From Bacillota bacterium (lineage in GTDB: Bacteria > Bacillota > Sulfobacillia > Symbiobacteriales > Symbiobacteriaceae): 43,291 nucleotides of DNA. The DNA is taken from NCBI GenBank assembly GCA_023623185.1, contig JAMNXV010000226.1:1-43291 (forward strand), in the 5' to 3' direction. The notes beneath the pieces were generated by a model that ran no database searches, was not told the DNA's origin, and was given only the letters and a program-made list of their open reading frames with translations. The translations under genes and the position numbers were made by a program. Below, in pieces: positions 7,841 to 15,725 of the stretch (its first letter is position 1; every line of letters begins with the position of its first letter).

Positions 7841-7943
7841 TCAGGAATCCCCGCCAGGTTCCGACCACAAGCGACAGCGAGACTGGGCTAAGATGTTGGC
7901 ATAAATCCGGGACTTGCTTCGTACTCTCGCGCTGCGGGACGGG

Positions 7944-8945
7944 GTGAGCCTGACGGGGGTGCCTGGTGTGCCCGGTCTGCCCGCAGTCCGCCGGCCGGAA
8001 CTCCTGTTCATCATCAACCTGGCCCTCGACCTGGCCCTGCTCTGGTTCGCCGCCCGGGTGGCGAGGGTGCGCTACCGCGTGTGGCGCTTGTGGACGGCAG
8101 CGTTGCTCGGGTCGATCATGGCGGTGGTGCCGGTCCTGGTTCCTGCCGCACCCGGGGTCGGCTGGGGATGGCTTCTCTCCGCCGCGGGGCTGGTGGCCGG
8201 CAGCGCGCTGCTGGTGCTGCTCCTGATCTGGCCCGGCACCTGGTCGCAGTTCGTGGCTGTGTTCGGCTTCTTCTGGGCGGGCCTGATCCTGGCCGGGGGG
8301 CTGCTTCTCCTGCTGGCTGAACGCTACCCGGCGGTCTTCGCCTCACCGCCGGCTGCGCTGGTGGCCGGGGGGGTGGGCGTGGCCCTGGGCGGCGTGCAGC
8401 TGCTCTGGCAGGCCCACCGGGAGCGCGCCGAAGTGGACGACGGGCTGTATGAGCTCGAGGTGCGCGTGGGGGAGCGCCGGGCGGTCCTGGAAGCGCTGCT
8501 GGACTCCGGGAACCTGCTGCGCACGCCCATCAGCCGCCAGCCGGTGGCCGTGGTCGACTGTGAGCGGCTGCGCGGCTGCCTGCCGCAGGCGGTTCTGGAC
8601 GCCGCGGCGGCCGGCCCGGAGGGGCTGGACGGGCTGCCCGCCGACTGGCAGAGCCGGTGCCAGTTGGTGCCGTATGCCGTCGTGGGCCGGGGGGACGCGC
8701 TGCTGCTGGTGATCCGGCCCGACGGGCTGTCGGCCCGCCCGCGGGGGCGGGGAGACTGGGTGGCCCTGGAGGGCCGGCTCGGCCTGGCGGCGGGTCCGCT
8801 GGACCCGGAGGGGCGCTACGCGGCGCTGCTTCCCGCGGCGATGGCGGCGGCGGTGCGCCGGGCGCAGGGCCGCTCCCGGGGGAGTCCCGTGGAGACACAA
8901 ACCGGCGAGAGAGGAGAGGAGAGGCCCGATGTACAGGTTCGTTAG
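7944..8945 (+). CDS. spoIIGA: sporulation sigma-E processing peptidase SpoIIGA
   Basis: A membrane-bound aspartic protease that removes the pro-sequence from pro-sigma-E in the mother cell after receiving the SpoIIR signal. The N-terminal half is a string of about five hydrophobic helices ([16 protein letters not shown] onwards). The soluble C-terminal half contains the catalytic DSGN at about residues 187-190, in [23 protein letters not shown]. Length is about 333 residues from GTG 7944, somewhat above the ~309 of B. subtilis. The start is uncertain: TTG 7914, GTG 7944 and GTG 7968 are all in frame and none has a strong ribosome site; alignment with the family favours 7944 or 7968. The 3' end overlaps sigE by 17 bp. 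Confidence 0.93.
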   Translation: MSLTGVPGVPGLPAVRRPELLFIINLALDLALLWFAARVARVRYRVWRLWTAALLGSIMAVVPVLVPAAPGVGWGWLLSAAGLVAGSALLVLLLIWPGTWSQFVAVFGFFWAGLILAGGLLLLLAERYPAVFASPPAALVAGGVGVALGGVQLLWQAHRERAEVDDGLYELEVRVGERRAVLEALLDSGNLLRTPISRQPVAVVDCERLRGCLPQAVLDAAAAGPEGLDGLPADWQSRCQLVPYAVVGRGDALLLVIRPDGLSARPRGRGDWVALEGRLGLAAGPLDPEGRYAALLPAAMAAAVRRAQGRSRGSPVETQTGERGEERPDVQVR

Positions 8946-9684
8946 GAGGCAGTGGCAGGCGTTTCAGTGGGCTCTCTTCCGGGTGTCTGCCCGCGTGCTG
9001 CGCTGGCTGGCGGCCAGGGGGCTGATCCGGCCCAGAGCCATCTACTACGTCGGTTCCAGCGAGGCGCTGCCCCCGCCGCTGACCAGCGAGGAAGAGGCCG
9101 CACTGCTGATGCGCCTGACCGAAGGCGATGAGAGCGTCAAGAACACGCTCATTGAGCGCAACCTGCGCCTGGTAGTCTACATCGCCCGCAAGTTCGACAA
9201 CACGGGCATCTGGGTGGAGGACCTGGTCTCCATCGGCACCATCGGCCTGATCAAGGCGGTCAAGACCTTCGATCCCTCCAAGCGGATCAAGCTGGCCACG
9301 TATGCATCGAAATGTATTGAGAATGAAATTTTGATGTACCTGCGCCGCGCGTCGCGCACCCGGAGCGAGGTCTCGTTCGACGAGCCGCTCAACAAGGACT
9401 GGGAGGGCAACGAACTGCTCCTCTCCGACGTCATGGGTACCGACAGCGACATCACCTACCGGGGCCTCGAGGAGGAGGTCGACCGGCAGCTCCTCCGCAA
9501 GGCGATGGCCAAGCTGACCGGCCGGGAGAAGCGGATCATGGAGCTGCGGTTCGGGCTCGTCGACGGCCGCGAGCGCACCCAGAAGGAGGTGGCCGACCTC
9601 CTGGGGATCTCCCAGAGCTACATCTCCCGGCTGGAGAAGCGCATCTTCAAGCGCTTGAAAAAGGAAATCCTGCGTATGGAATGA
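8929..9684 (+). CDS. sigE: RNA polymerase sporulation sigma factor sigma-E precursor
   Basis: A 251-residue mother-cell sigma factor made as an inactive precursor. The amphipathic pro-sequence (about residues 1-38, rich in Arg, Trp, Phe and Leu) is followed by [13 protein letters not shown], matching the B. subtilis [13 protein letters not shown] cleavage region. The rest is a near-canonical sigma-70 family protein with regions 2 ([45 protein letters not shown]), 3 and 4 ([32 protein letters not shown]). The pro-sequence is about ten residues longer than the 27 of B. subtilis. ATG 8929 has GAGAGGAGAGG upstream and lies inside the end of spoIIGA, so protease and substrate are translationally linked. 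Confidence 0.97.
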   Translation: MYRFVRRQWQAFQWALFRVSARVLRWLAARGLIRPRAIYYVGSSEALPPPLTSEEEAALLMRLTEGDESVKNTLIERNLRLVVYIARKFDNTGIWVEDLVSIGTIGLIKAVKTFDPSKRIKLATYASKCIENEILMYLRRASRTRSEVSFDEPLNKDWEGNELLLSDVMGTDSDITYRGLEEEVDRQLLRKAMAKLTGREKRIMELRFGLVDGRERTQKEVADLLGISQSYISRLEKRIFKRLKKEILRME

Positions 9685-9700
9685 CGAAGGGTAGATTATA

Positions 9701-9715
9701 TTACATGATATGTAA
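9701..9715. promoter_or_regulatory. AT-rich dyad between sigE and sigG
   Basis: TTACAT-GAT-ATGTAA (9701-9715) is a perfect 6-bp dyad around a 3-bp centre, inside a conspicuously AT-rich patch (about 9691-9717) 17 bp after the sigE stop codon. The shape suggests a dimeric regulator site. No known operator was matched. Confidence 0.4.
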
Positions 9716-9723
9716 GTGGTTCC

Positions 9724-9751
9724 TGAACACGGAATAGCGGTTCCCGGCCGT
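9724..9751 (+). promoter_or_regulatory. possible forespore-type promoter of sigG
   Basis: TGAACA (9724-9729) and CATACTC (9745-9751) resemble the -35 and -10 elements used by sigma-G-class factors and are separated by 15 bp, about 60 bp upstream of sigG. Forespore-specific transcription of sigG is known in B. subtilis. The match is imperfect and the call is tentative. Confidence 0.28.
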
Positions 9752-9813
9752 GGACATACTCCCATTTGAATGGGGCAGCCGTTCGGCGCCCATGGGGGAG
9801 GCATTGTCCCGGC

Positions 9814-10587
9814 ATGATGATCAACAAAGTGGAGATCCCCGGGGTCAACACCGCCAAGCTTCCGGTCCTGACCAACGCCCAGATGCGGGAGCTTTTTGTC
9901 CGGATGCACAGCGGTGAAAGAGCAGCCCGCGACCAGTTGATCACAGGAAACCTTCGCCTGGTGCTCAGCGTCATCCAGCGGTTCAACAACCGGGGGGAGT
10001 ACGTCGACGACCTGTTTCAGGTGGGCTGCATCGGCCTCATGAAGGCCATCGACAACTTCGACCTGGGGCAGAACGTGAAGTTCAGTACCTATGCCGTTCC
10101 CATGATCATCGGCGAGATCCGGCGCTACCTGCGGGACAACAACCCGATCCGGGTCAGCCGCTCGCTCAGGGACATCGCCTATAAGGCCCTGCAGGTGCGC
10201 GACACCCTCGTCAGCCGGCTCTCGCGCGAGCCCACTGTGCAGGAAATCGCCGACGAGCTGAAGCTTCCCCTGGAGGAGATCGTCTACGCCCTGGATTCAA
10301 TCCAGGAGCCGGTGTCGCTCTTCGAGCCCCTGTACCACGACGGGGGCGACCCCATCTACGTCATGGACCAGGTGAGCGACGAATCTCAGCAGGACGCCCA
10401 GTGGCTGGAGGGCATCAGCATCCGTCAGGCGCTGCACCGGCTCAACGAGCGGGAGCGGCTCATCCTGACCCTCCGCTTCTTCGAGGGAAAGACTCAGATG
10501 GAGGTGGCAGAGGAGATCGGCATCTCGCAGGCCCAGGTAAGCCGGCTCGAGAAGGCCGCCCTGTCGCACATGCGCAAGTACGTATAA
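9814..10587 (+). CDS. sigG: RNA polymerase sporulation sigma factor sigma-G
   Basis: The late forespore sigma factor, 257 residues, which directs genes for spore DNA protection and germination. It begins MMINKVEIPGVNTAKLPVL, matching the B. subtilis N-terminus, and carries nearly invariant region 2 (NLRLVLSVIQRFNNRGEYVD, FQVGCIGLMKAIDNFD, KFSTYAVPMIIGEIRRYLRD), region 3 (LSREPTVQEIADEL) and region 4 (EGKTQMEVAEEIGISQAQVS). The ATG at 9814 is chosen because GGGGGAGG lies at 9794-9801 and the conserved N-terminus starts here; an upstream in-frame TTG has neither support. The gene directly follows sigE, as in B. subtilis, with a 129-bp gap carrying possible control elements. Confidence 0.97.
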   Translation: MMINKVEIPGVNTAKLPVLTNAQMRELFVRMHSGERAARDQLITGNLRLVLSVIQRFNNRGEYVDDLFQVGCIGLMKAIDNFDLGQNVKFSTYAVPMIIGEIRRYLRDNNPIRVSRSLRDIAYKALQVRDTLVSRLSREPTVQEIADELKLPLEEIVYALDSIQEPVSLFEPLYHDGGDPIYVMDQVSDESQQDAQWLEGISIRQALHRLNERERLILTLRFFEGKTQMEVAEEIGISQAQVSRLEKAALSHMRKYV

Positions 10588-10601
10588 GATCCAGCGCGCA
10601 G

Positions 10602-10628
10602 GCCCCATCTCCGCAGCGGGGATGGGGC
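10602..10628 (+). terminator. hairpin after sigG
   Basis: GCCCCATC (10602-10609) pairs with GATGGGGC (10621-10628), with an additional inner CC/GG pairing. No U-tract follows. It is placed 14 bp after the sigG stop codon and probably acts as a terminator or 3' stabiliser. Confidence 0.5.
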
Positions 10629-10763
10629 TGCTTGCTGCCCGCCTGCATGCTGCGCTGGCTGCCCGCCTGCGCGGCTCGCAAGTCGCATGCCGGGCGTGCG
10701 CGTGATTTATGTCAAGCTGGTTTAGATTATGGTTAACCTGGGTATAACTCTTCCCGAGAGGAA

Positions 10764-10780
10764 GGGGGCGGAGAGCCCCC
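10764..10780 (+). promoter_or_regulatory. leader hairpin just before the spoIIR ribosome site
   Basis: GGGGGC (10764-10769) and GCCCCC (10775-10780) form a hairpin ending a few bases before the GGGAGGA ribosome site of spoIIR. A weaker CTTCC/GGAAG pair precedes it. It could modulate translation; this is an inference from position alone. Confidence 0.4.
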
Positions 10781-10796
10781 GACGGGAGGAGCAACG

Positions 10797-11513
10797 ATGA
10801 ATCGGAAGGTGATTACCGGCTGGCTGCTGATCACCCTGGGCCTGATGCAGGTGGGCGGCGGGGTGCTGCTGGCCCGGACCGCCGGGGCCGGAGAGGCGGA
10901 GCTGGCCGATGCCAATCTGGTGCGGATCCATGTGATCGCCCACAGCGACGCGGTGGACGAGCAGGCGCTGAAGCTGGCGGTGCGGGATGCGGTGCTCGAC
11001 CGGCTGCGCCCGGCTCTCTCCGGCGCACGCAGCCGCGCCGAGGCGGAGGCGGCGATCCGGGCCGTGCTGAACGAGTTGGAACAGGCTGCTGCGGCCGTGG
11101 TGGCCGACTGGGGAATGACCCATCCCGTGCGGGCCGAGCTGGGCACCTTCGATTTCCCGGGCAAGGCGTATCATGATCTCTACCTGCCGGCCGGAAGGTA
11201 CCGGGCCCTCCGCATCCTGATCGGGGATGCCGCCGGGGCCAACTTCTGGTGTCTCGTCTACCCGTCGTTCTGCTATACCATTCGCGAGGTGCAGATGCCC
11301 ACCGCCGCAGCTTCCGGGGTGAACGGCCAGGAGACCTGTGCGAGCGAGCGCCCTGACACCGGTGTAAACAAGTGCCTGGACGCCTGTACAGGCGGGTGTC
11401 TGGACGCCTGTGTAGGCGGGTGTCTGGAGATCTGCACGGGCGGGTGTGCGACGACGGATGCCAGCTTCACGCACGCCGGTCCGGCAAGCCACGTGGGCAT
11501 CTCCCCGCTGTAG
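10797..11513 (+). CDS. spoIIR: stage II sporulation protein R (SpoIIR)
   Basis: A secreted forespore protein (238 residues) that crosses into the intermembrane space and triggers SpoIIGA to process pro-sigma-E. It starts with a signal or anchor segment (VITGWLLITLGLMQVGGGVLLA). The family core follows: VRIHVIAHSDAVDEQALKLA, a helical region, FPGKAYHDLYLPAGRYRALR and GANFWCLVYPSFCY, close to the B. subtilis GANWWCVLFPPLCF. The C-terminal tail is unusual: from residue 193 a cysteine occurs every fourth residue seven times (CLDACTGGCLDACVGGC and on). ATG 10797 follows GGGAGGA. In B. subtilis spoIIR lies elsewhere in the genome; here it directly follows sigG, next to its functional partners. Confidence 0.92.
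   Translation: MNRKVITGWLLITLGLMQVGGGVLLARTAGAGEAELADANLVRIHVIAHSDAVDEQALKLAVRDAVLDRLRPALSGARSRAEAEAAIRAVLNELEQAAAAVVADWGMTHPVRAELGTFDFPGKAYHDLYLPAGRYRALRILIGDAAGANFWCLVYPSFCYTIREVQMPTAAASGVNGQETCASERPDTGVNKCLDACTGGCLDACVGGCLEICTGGCATTDASFTHAGPASHVGISPL
11373..11447 (+). repeat. 24-bp tandem repeat inside spoIIR
   Basis: Three in-frame 24-bp units (11373-11396, 11397-11420, 11421-11444) encode CLDACTGG, CLDACVGG and CLEICTGG, and a further TGT codon follows at 11445. Units 1 and 2 are almost identical at the DNA level. The result is a cysteine-every-four-residues tail. Confidence 0.85.
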
Positions 11514-11582
11514 GCGCCGCGGATTCGGCCAAGCCCACTCCGCATAAGATTGGGTTGATGAGCGCGGAGGAGGGCGGTCACG

Positions 11583-11828
11583 GTGGCCAAGGCATCGGAC
11601 CTGCGCAAGGACGTGATCGACATCCGGACCGGACGCCGGCTGGGTGAGCTGATCGACGTGGAGATCGACGAGAAGTCCGGCCGGATTACAGCGATCATCG
11701 TGCCGGGAGAGGGCCGCTGGTTCGGCTTGTGGGGCGGCGGCCCCGACATCGTGATTCCCTGGACGAAGATCGTCTGCATCGGGCCCGACTGCATCCTGGT
11801 CGAGATCGAGCGGCCGGCTCCGCTCTGA
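11583..11828 (+). CDS. ylmC: YlmC/YmxH family sporulation protein (PRC-barrel)
   Basis: An 81-residue PRC-barrel-type protein of the YlmC/YmxH family, whose exact function is unknown. Typical features are SDLRKDVIDIRTGRRLGELIDVEID, the GRITAIIVPG stretch, a W-F-G-rich loop and IPWTKIVCIGPDCILVEI at the end. In B. subtilis ylmC lies between sigG and ylmD; the same position is seen here apart from the inserted spoIIR. GTG 11583 is preceded by GGAGGAGGGCGG. A CATAAGAT element at 11543-11550 resembles a sigma-E-type -10, but no convincing -35 was seen. Confidence 0.85.
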   Translation: MAKASDLRKDVIDIRTGRRLGELIDVEIDEKSGRITAIIVPGEGRWFGLWGGGPDIVIPWTKIVCIGPDCILVEIERPAPL

Positions 11829-11958
11829 GGTGTAATCCGGCGCAGCGGCACAGCGGCCTGCTGAGGCAGCGTGGAGCGGTTCCCCGTCCCGCGGGCGAGC
11901 CGCTTCCTGCATTCTGACGGGCCGGTCCGCTCAGGATGGAGTCGCGCATGCGGTTTTC

Positions 11959-11967
11959 TGCTAAAAT
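11959..11967 (+). promoter_or_regulatory. extended -10 promoter of the ylmD operon
   Basis: TGCTAAAAT (TG at 11959-11960, TAAAAT at 11962-11967) is an extended -10 element lying 44 bp before the pgeF start, in a locally AT-rich stretch. The -35 region is weak. It probably drives the pgeF to divIVA group. Confidence 0.5.
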
Positions 11968-12010
11968 AGAGGCCATGAAAAGTTAAATTGCGAGAGGAGA
12001 TGGCGCCGGG

Positions 12011-12877
12011 GTGAGCGTGGCCACGTGGGCGGAACATGAAGGAGTGCCCGTGCTGCGCCTGAGGGCGCTGGAGGCGCTGGGGGGCGTCCGGGCCATCTTT
12101 ACGGGACGGCGCGGCGGGGTCAGCCCGCGCTGGGGCGACGGGCTCAACTGGAGCCTGAGCGTGGGGGACCGGCCGGAGCAGGTGCGGGAGAACCGGCGCC
12201 GCACCCTGGCCATTCTGGGGCTGGATCCGGGCGACGCCGTGATGGGCGGGCTGGTCCACGGCGATCGGGTCGTGGCCGTGGACAACGAGCCGCAAGGGAT
12301 CCGCAAGCCCGGCGGGTCTGGCGGCGCGCAGGCGATGCCCAAGTCCGACGGGCCCGGCGGCGACGTGCAGGTGATCCCCAACGCCGACGGGCTGATCACC
12401 GACCGGCGCGGGCTCGCCCTGGTGATCACGGCCGCCGACTGCGTGCCCGTCTACCTGTATGACCCTGTCCGCAGGGTGATCGGCATGGTGCACGCCGGCT
12501 GGCGCGGCACGGTGGCCGGCATCGCCGCGGCCGCGGTCAGGGCCATGCAGGCCCATTACGGCTGCGACCCGGCCGACATCCACGCGGCCATCGGCCCGTC
12601 CATCGGACCCTGCTGTTACGAGGTGGATGAACCGGTGGCCGGACCCGTGCGCCGGCACTACGGCGCGCAGGCGTCTGCCCTGCTGCGCCCGGCAACCCGG
12701 GACGGCCGCTACATGCTGGACCTGTGGGCCGCCAACCGGCTGGATCTGGCGTCCGCCGGTGTGGGACAGGTTTACACCGCCGCGGTCTGCACCGCCTGCC
12801 AGCGCGACCGGCTCTTCAGCCACCGGGCAGAGGCCGGGGGCGCCGGGCGCGCCGCGGCCATCATCGTCATGTGCTAG
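12011..12877 (+). CDS. pgeF: YlmD/PgeF family protein (peptidoglycan editing factor, polyphenol oxidase/laccase-like)
   Basis: A 288-residue protein of the YfiH/YlmD (DUF152) family. Members bind metal and have been assigned purine nucleoside phosphorylase/deaminase-like and peptidoglycan-editing roles. The metal-site motifs are visible: a His in GLVHGDRVVAV, the Cys in ITAADCVPVYLYD and the His in GMVHAGWRGTVAGI. The signature AIGPSIGPCCYEV and a C-terminal Cys segment (TAAVCTACQRDRLFSHR) also fit. A Gly/Pro-rich stretch near residues 98-118 is an insertion relative to short family members. GTG 12011 has GAGAGGAGA upstream. In B. subtilis ylmD begins the ylmDEFGH-divIVA group, as here. Its physiological substrate cannot be told from sequence. 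Confidence 0.88.
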   Translation: MSVATWAEHEGVPVLRLRALEALGGVRAIFTGRRGGVSPRWGDGLNWSLSVGDRPEQVRENRRRTLAILGLDPGDAVMGGLVHGDRVVAVDNEPQGIRKPGGSGGAQAMPKSDGPGGDVQVIPNADGLITDRRGLALVITAADCVPVYLYDPVRRVIGMVHAGWRGTVAGIAAAAVRAMQAHYGCDPADIHAAIGPSIGPCCYEVDEPVAGPVRRHYGAQASALLRPATRDGRYMLDLWAANRLDLASAGVGQVYTAAVCTACQRDRLFSHRAEAGGAGRAAAIIVMC

Positions 12878-12897
12878 TAAGTGAAGGGAGGATTCCC

Positions 12898-14286
12898 ATG
12901 GGCTCCGTCACGCAACTGCGGCCACGGGCCCGGCGGCGGCCCCGCCGCCGGTGGCCCGCCGCATTCCTCGCCCTTGCCGCTCTGGGAACCGCCCTTTACA
13001 TATGGAAGCCGGCGACGCTTCCCTCCGCCTCGCCCGCACAGCCCGAGCCGCTGGCGGGCGTGCGGCCGGGGATCCTGAGGGTGACGCTTGATGCCGATGC
13101 CGTCCTGGTGCGGCGTGAGCAGGTCTACCGGGCGCCGCAGCCGGGGAACGTCCGCCGGCTCGCCGAGGAGGGCGCCCGGGTCCGGGTGGGCGGCCAGGTG
13201 GTGGCGTTCACCGCCGGCGCAGCGCCGCCCGGGGACGCGCGCAGCCACAGCGGGGGATCGGCTTCCGCCCCGGAGGCGGCCCAGGGCGAACCCACTGCAG
13301 CCGGGAGCGAACCCACTGCAGCGCAGGGCGCAGCCGCTGCAGCCCGGGGCGCATCCCCTGCCGCGCTGCCACCGCCGGTCTCCCCTGTCCGGCAGGAGTA
13401 CGACCGACTGGCTGAGGAACTCTACGCCACCGCCGTGGCCCTGCAGGAGGCCCAGTTCCGGGGCGAGCCGACGGCCGCCTACCAGGAGCGGCTGGACGAT
13501 CTGGCCCGGCAGCAGGCTGCCTTGTTGCCCGCCTTGCGGCAGGATATGGCCGGCGCCGGCACCGAGGCCGCCCCGCTGCCGCCGGAAGCGGGGCAGGGTT
13601 CCGCTCAGGCGCCCGCCCCGGGGGAGGGGTCTCACATCCCGGCGGACCTGCCTGTGGGGACCGAGCAGGTGATCACCACCGATGTCTCGGGCGTGGTGCT
13701 CTACCAGACAGACGGGCTGGAGAGCCTGCTCACCCCGGAGGCGGTGGCCGGCTGGGGGCCGTCGGCGCTTTACGCCCTGCCCTACCCGGACGTCGGCGCG
13801 ATCACCGACGGGCCCGTGGCTGCGGGCGCCCCGCTTTTCAAGCTGGTGGACGACCTCTCCGTGGAAATGCTGCTGCTGGTTCCGGCCGCCAGCCTTACGG
13901 AAGCCCAGCAGTCCGCGCTGCCCGGGCGGGAGGTGGAGCTGCAGGTCAGCGGGCGCGACCTGCCCCTCACGGCCAGGGTGCTGCGAGTCGCCGCAGGGGG
14001 GTCCGACCTGCTGATCCACCTGGAGGCGCCCCTCCCGTCCTCGGAGGCCCTGCGGCTCCGGCGGATGCGGGTGTCGCTGCTCCTGGCCGAGTACGAGGGC
14101 ACCATCGTGCCCCGCGCGGCCATCGACGTGGATGAAGGGCGCACCGGGGTTTGGATGGCCCAGCGCGGCGGCTATCGGTTTGTGCCGGTGCGGGTGCTGG
14201 GCGGCACGGCCGACGAGGTGGCGGTGGAGGGGGAGCTGCCGCCGGACGCGCAGGTGCTGACCGACCCGCCGCCCCCGGGGCGGTGA
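12898..14286 (+). CDS. HlyD-like membrane-anchored protein (efflux adaptor type)
   Basis: A 462-residue protein with a very basic N-terminus (RPRARRRPRRR), one transmembrane helix (about residues 20-38) and an extracytoplasmic part resembling HlyD/RND periplasmic-adaptor proteins. A short first half-barrel (YRAPQPGNVRRLAEEGARV) is followed by a low-complexity Ala/Pro/Gly linker with repeated EPTAA units (about residues 120-160), a coiled coil (EYDRLAEELYATAVALQEAQ) and a lipoyl or beta-barrel C-terminal half. ATG 12898 follows AAGGGAGGA. No transporter partner is adjacent. B. subtilis lacks this gene between ylmD and ylmE. The adaptor role is inferred from domain shape; an envelope or division function is equally possible. 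Confidence 0.72.
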   Translation: MGSVTQLRPRARRRPRRRWPAAFLALAALGTALYIWKPATLPSASPAQPEPLAGVRPGILRVTLDADAVLVRREQVYRAPQPGNVRRLAEEGARVRVGGQVVAFTAGAAPPGDARSHSGGSASAPEAAQGEPTAAGSEPTAAQGAAAAARGASPAALPPPVSPVRQEYDRLAEELYATAVALQEAQFRGEPTAAYQERLDDLARQQAALLPALRQDMAGAGTEAAPLPPEAGQGSAQAPAPGEGSHIPADLPVGTEQVITTDVSGVVLYQTDGLESLLTPEAVAGWGPSALYALPYPDVGAITDGPVAAGAPLFKLVDDLSVEMLLLVPAASLTEAQQSALPGREVELQVSGRDLPLTARVLRVAAGGSDLLIHLEAPLPSSEALRLRRMRVSLLLAEYEGTIVPRAAIDVDEGRTGVWMAQRGGYRFVPVRVLGGTADEVAVEGELPPDAQVLTDPPPPGR

Positions 14287-14346
14287 GCGGCGGCCGGCGC
14301 CTTGCCCTGTGGTAATTCCATCCGTTATTGGAAGGGAAGTTGGTTC

Positions 14347-15042
14347 GTGGTGTCGAAGATCATGGAAAACGTAGGGTTGGTCCTGGAAAAGATCAGGGAG
14401 GCGGCAGAACGGGCCGGACGCGATCCCGGCGAGGTGCGGCTGATCGCCGTCACCAAGACCCGCACCGTCGAGGAGATCGAGGCGGCCCTCGCGGCCGGCA
14501 TCCGCGACCTGGGCGAGAACCGGGTGCAGGAGCTGCGCAGCAAGGCGCCGTTCCTGCAGGACAAGCAGCCGACCTGGCACCTGATCGGGACGCTGCAGAC
14601 CAACAAGGTGAAACAGGCCCTCGAATGGGCGGATCTCATCCACTCGCTCGACCGGCCCTCGCTGCTGGCTGAGCTGGCCAAGCAGGCCGAGCGGCGCGGC
14701 CGCCCCTGCGATGCCCTGGTTCAGGTGAACGTGTCGGGCGAGGCGTCGAAGCACGGATTGCCGCCCGGCGACCTGGAGCCGTTCCTGCGCTTGGTGGCGC
14801 AGCAGCGCTGGGTCCGGGTCCGCGGGCTGATGACCATGGCGCCCCTCTCCGACGACCCCGAGGACGCCCGCCCGCACTTCCGCCGCCTGCGGGAGCTGCG
14901 GGACCAGATGGCGGCGCTGGGTCTGGAGGGGGTCAGCATGGAGCACCTGTCGATGGGGATGTCCGGCGACTACGTCGTCGGCGTCGAGGAGGGCGCCACC
15001 TTGGTCCGTGTCGGCACGGCCATCTTTGGGCCGAGAGATTGA
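14347..15042 (+). CDS. ylmE: YggS/YlmE family pyridoxal phosphate homeostasis protein
   Basis: A 231-residue PLP-binding protein with an alanine-racemase-like barrel but no racemase activity; family members keep free PLP and amino-acid pools in balance. The PLP lysine is K37 in RLIAVTKTR. GENRVQEL, WHLIGTLQTNKV, VNVSGEASKHGL and MGMSGDY are characteristic. Start: tandem GTG codons at 14347 and 14350 follow AAGGGA (14332-14337); the first is better spaced. An in-frame TTG further upstream lacks a ribosome site. It is the B. subtilis ylmE equivalent and directly precedes sepF. Confidence 0.94.
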   Translation: MVSKIMENVGLVLEKIREAAERAGRDPGEVRLIAVTKTRTVEEIEAALAAGIRDLGENRVQELRSKAPFLQDKQPTWHLIGTLQTNKVKQALEWADLIHSLDRPSLLAELAKQAERRGRPCDALVQVNVSGEASKHGLPPGDLEPFLRLVAQQRWVRVRGLMTMAPLSDDPEDARPHFRRLRELRDQMAALGLEGVSMEHLSMGMSGDYVVGVEEGATLVRVGTAIFGPRD

Positions 15043-15065
15043 GCACCCGGGGAGGTAACCGATCA

Positions 15066-15686
15066 ATGCCGAACAAGCCTGGCCTCTGGAGTCGACTGGT
15101 TGACTACCTGGGGTTCGGTCCGGAAGAAGACGAGTTTGAAGACGAAGAGTTCGAGGAGGGCACCGTTCCGACCGCGTACCAGGAGGAGATGCCGCGCCGC
15201 AGCGCGCCGGACCGGCGCGCCCAGGTCGTGCCGCTGAGCGCGGTGCCCGGCAAGCAGGGGGCCGTGAAGGTCATCGTCGTGGAGCCGCGCTCCTTCGAAG
15301 AGGTTCAGACGATCGTCGATCAGATGAAGGCACGGCGGCCTGTAATCCTCAACCTCGAATCGCTGGACAAGGACCTCGCCCAGAAGATCCTCAACTTCCT
15401 CAATGGCGCGATCTACGCGCTGAACGGCGAAACCCAGCGCGTTTCGGCAGGGATCTTCTTCTTTGCCCCGCCCGGCGTAGATGTGTCCACGATGGGACGG
15501 GGGCTGACCGGAACAGCCATCGGCGGCGGCGCCGTCGATCTCCCTCCGGGCATCCTGGAGAAGCTGACCGGTCAGGCCGCCCCCGGCAGCCAGGAGAGCG
15601 ACCTGCTCGCCCGGACGGCCCGGCGGGCGGAGGACGGCGAGCGCGATGGCGTCGACCGGTCCAAGTTCGACTGGCGCAACCAGTAA
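15066..15686 (+). CDS. sepF: cell division protein SepF
   Basis: A 206-residue FtsZ-binding protein that forms rings on the membrane and helps assemble the septum. It has a short N-terminal membrane-binding helix (LWSRLVDYLGFG), an acidic linker and the SepF core: KVIVVEPRSFEEVQTIVDQM, RPVILNLESLDKDLAQKILN and GAIYALNGETQRVSAGIFFF. The C-terminal tail after GVDVS is longer than usual and ends in a charged region. ATG 15066 is preceded by GGAGGT at 15052-15057. The order ylmE-sepF-ylmG-divIVA matches B. subtilis. Confidence 0.95.
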   Translation: MPNKPGLWSRLVDYLGFGPEEDEFEDEEFEEGTVPTAYQEEMPRRSAPDRRAQVVPLSAVPGKQGAVKVIVVEPRSFEEVQTIVDQMKARRPVILNLESLDKDLAQKILNFLNGAIYALNGETQRVSAGIFFFAPPGVDVSTMGRGLTGTAIGGGAVDLPPGILEKLTGQAAPGSQESDLLARTARRAEDGERDGVDRSKFDWRNQ

Positions 15687-15725
15687 GCGGCTGCCGACCG
15701 CGGACCGAGAGGAGACCGGACCTGG

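Noticed and set aside
7420-7900. Short open frames across array A on both strands
   Set aside because: Their peptides only reflect the repeated DNA (frames are open in several phases at once), with no conserved start, ribosome site or domain.
10600-10700. Short repeated GCTGCCCGCCTGC motifs after sigG
   Set aside because: Only two copies are present in GC-rich DNA, so this is probably low-complexity sequence of no clear meaning.
10742-10765. Sigma-F promoter of spoIIR (GTATA at 10742-10746)
   Set aside because: The -35-like GTATA is present, but no acceptable -10 was found at the proper spacing.
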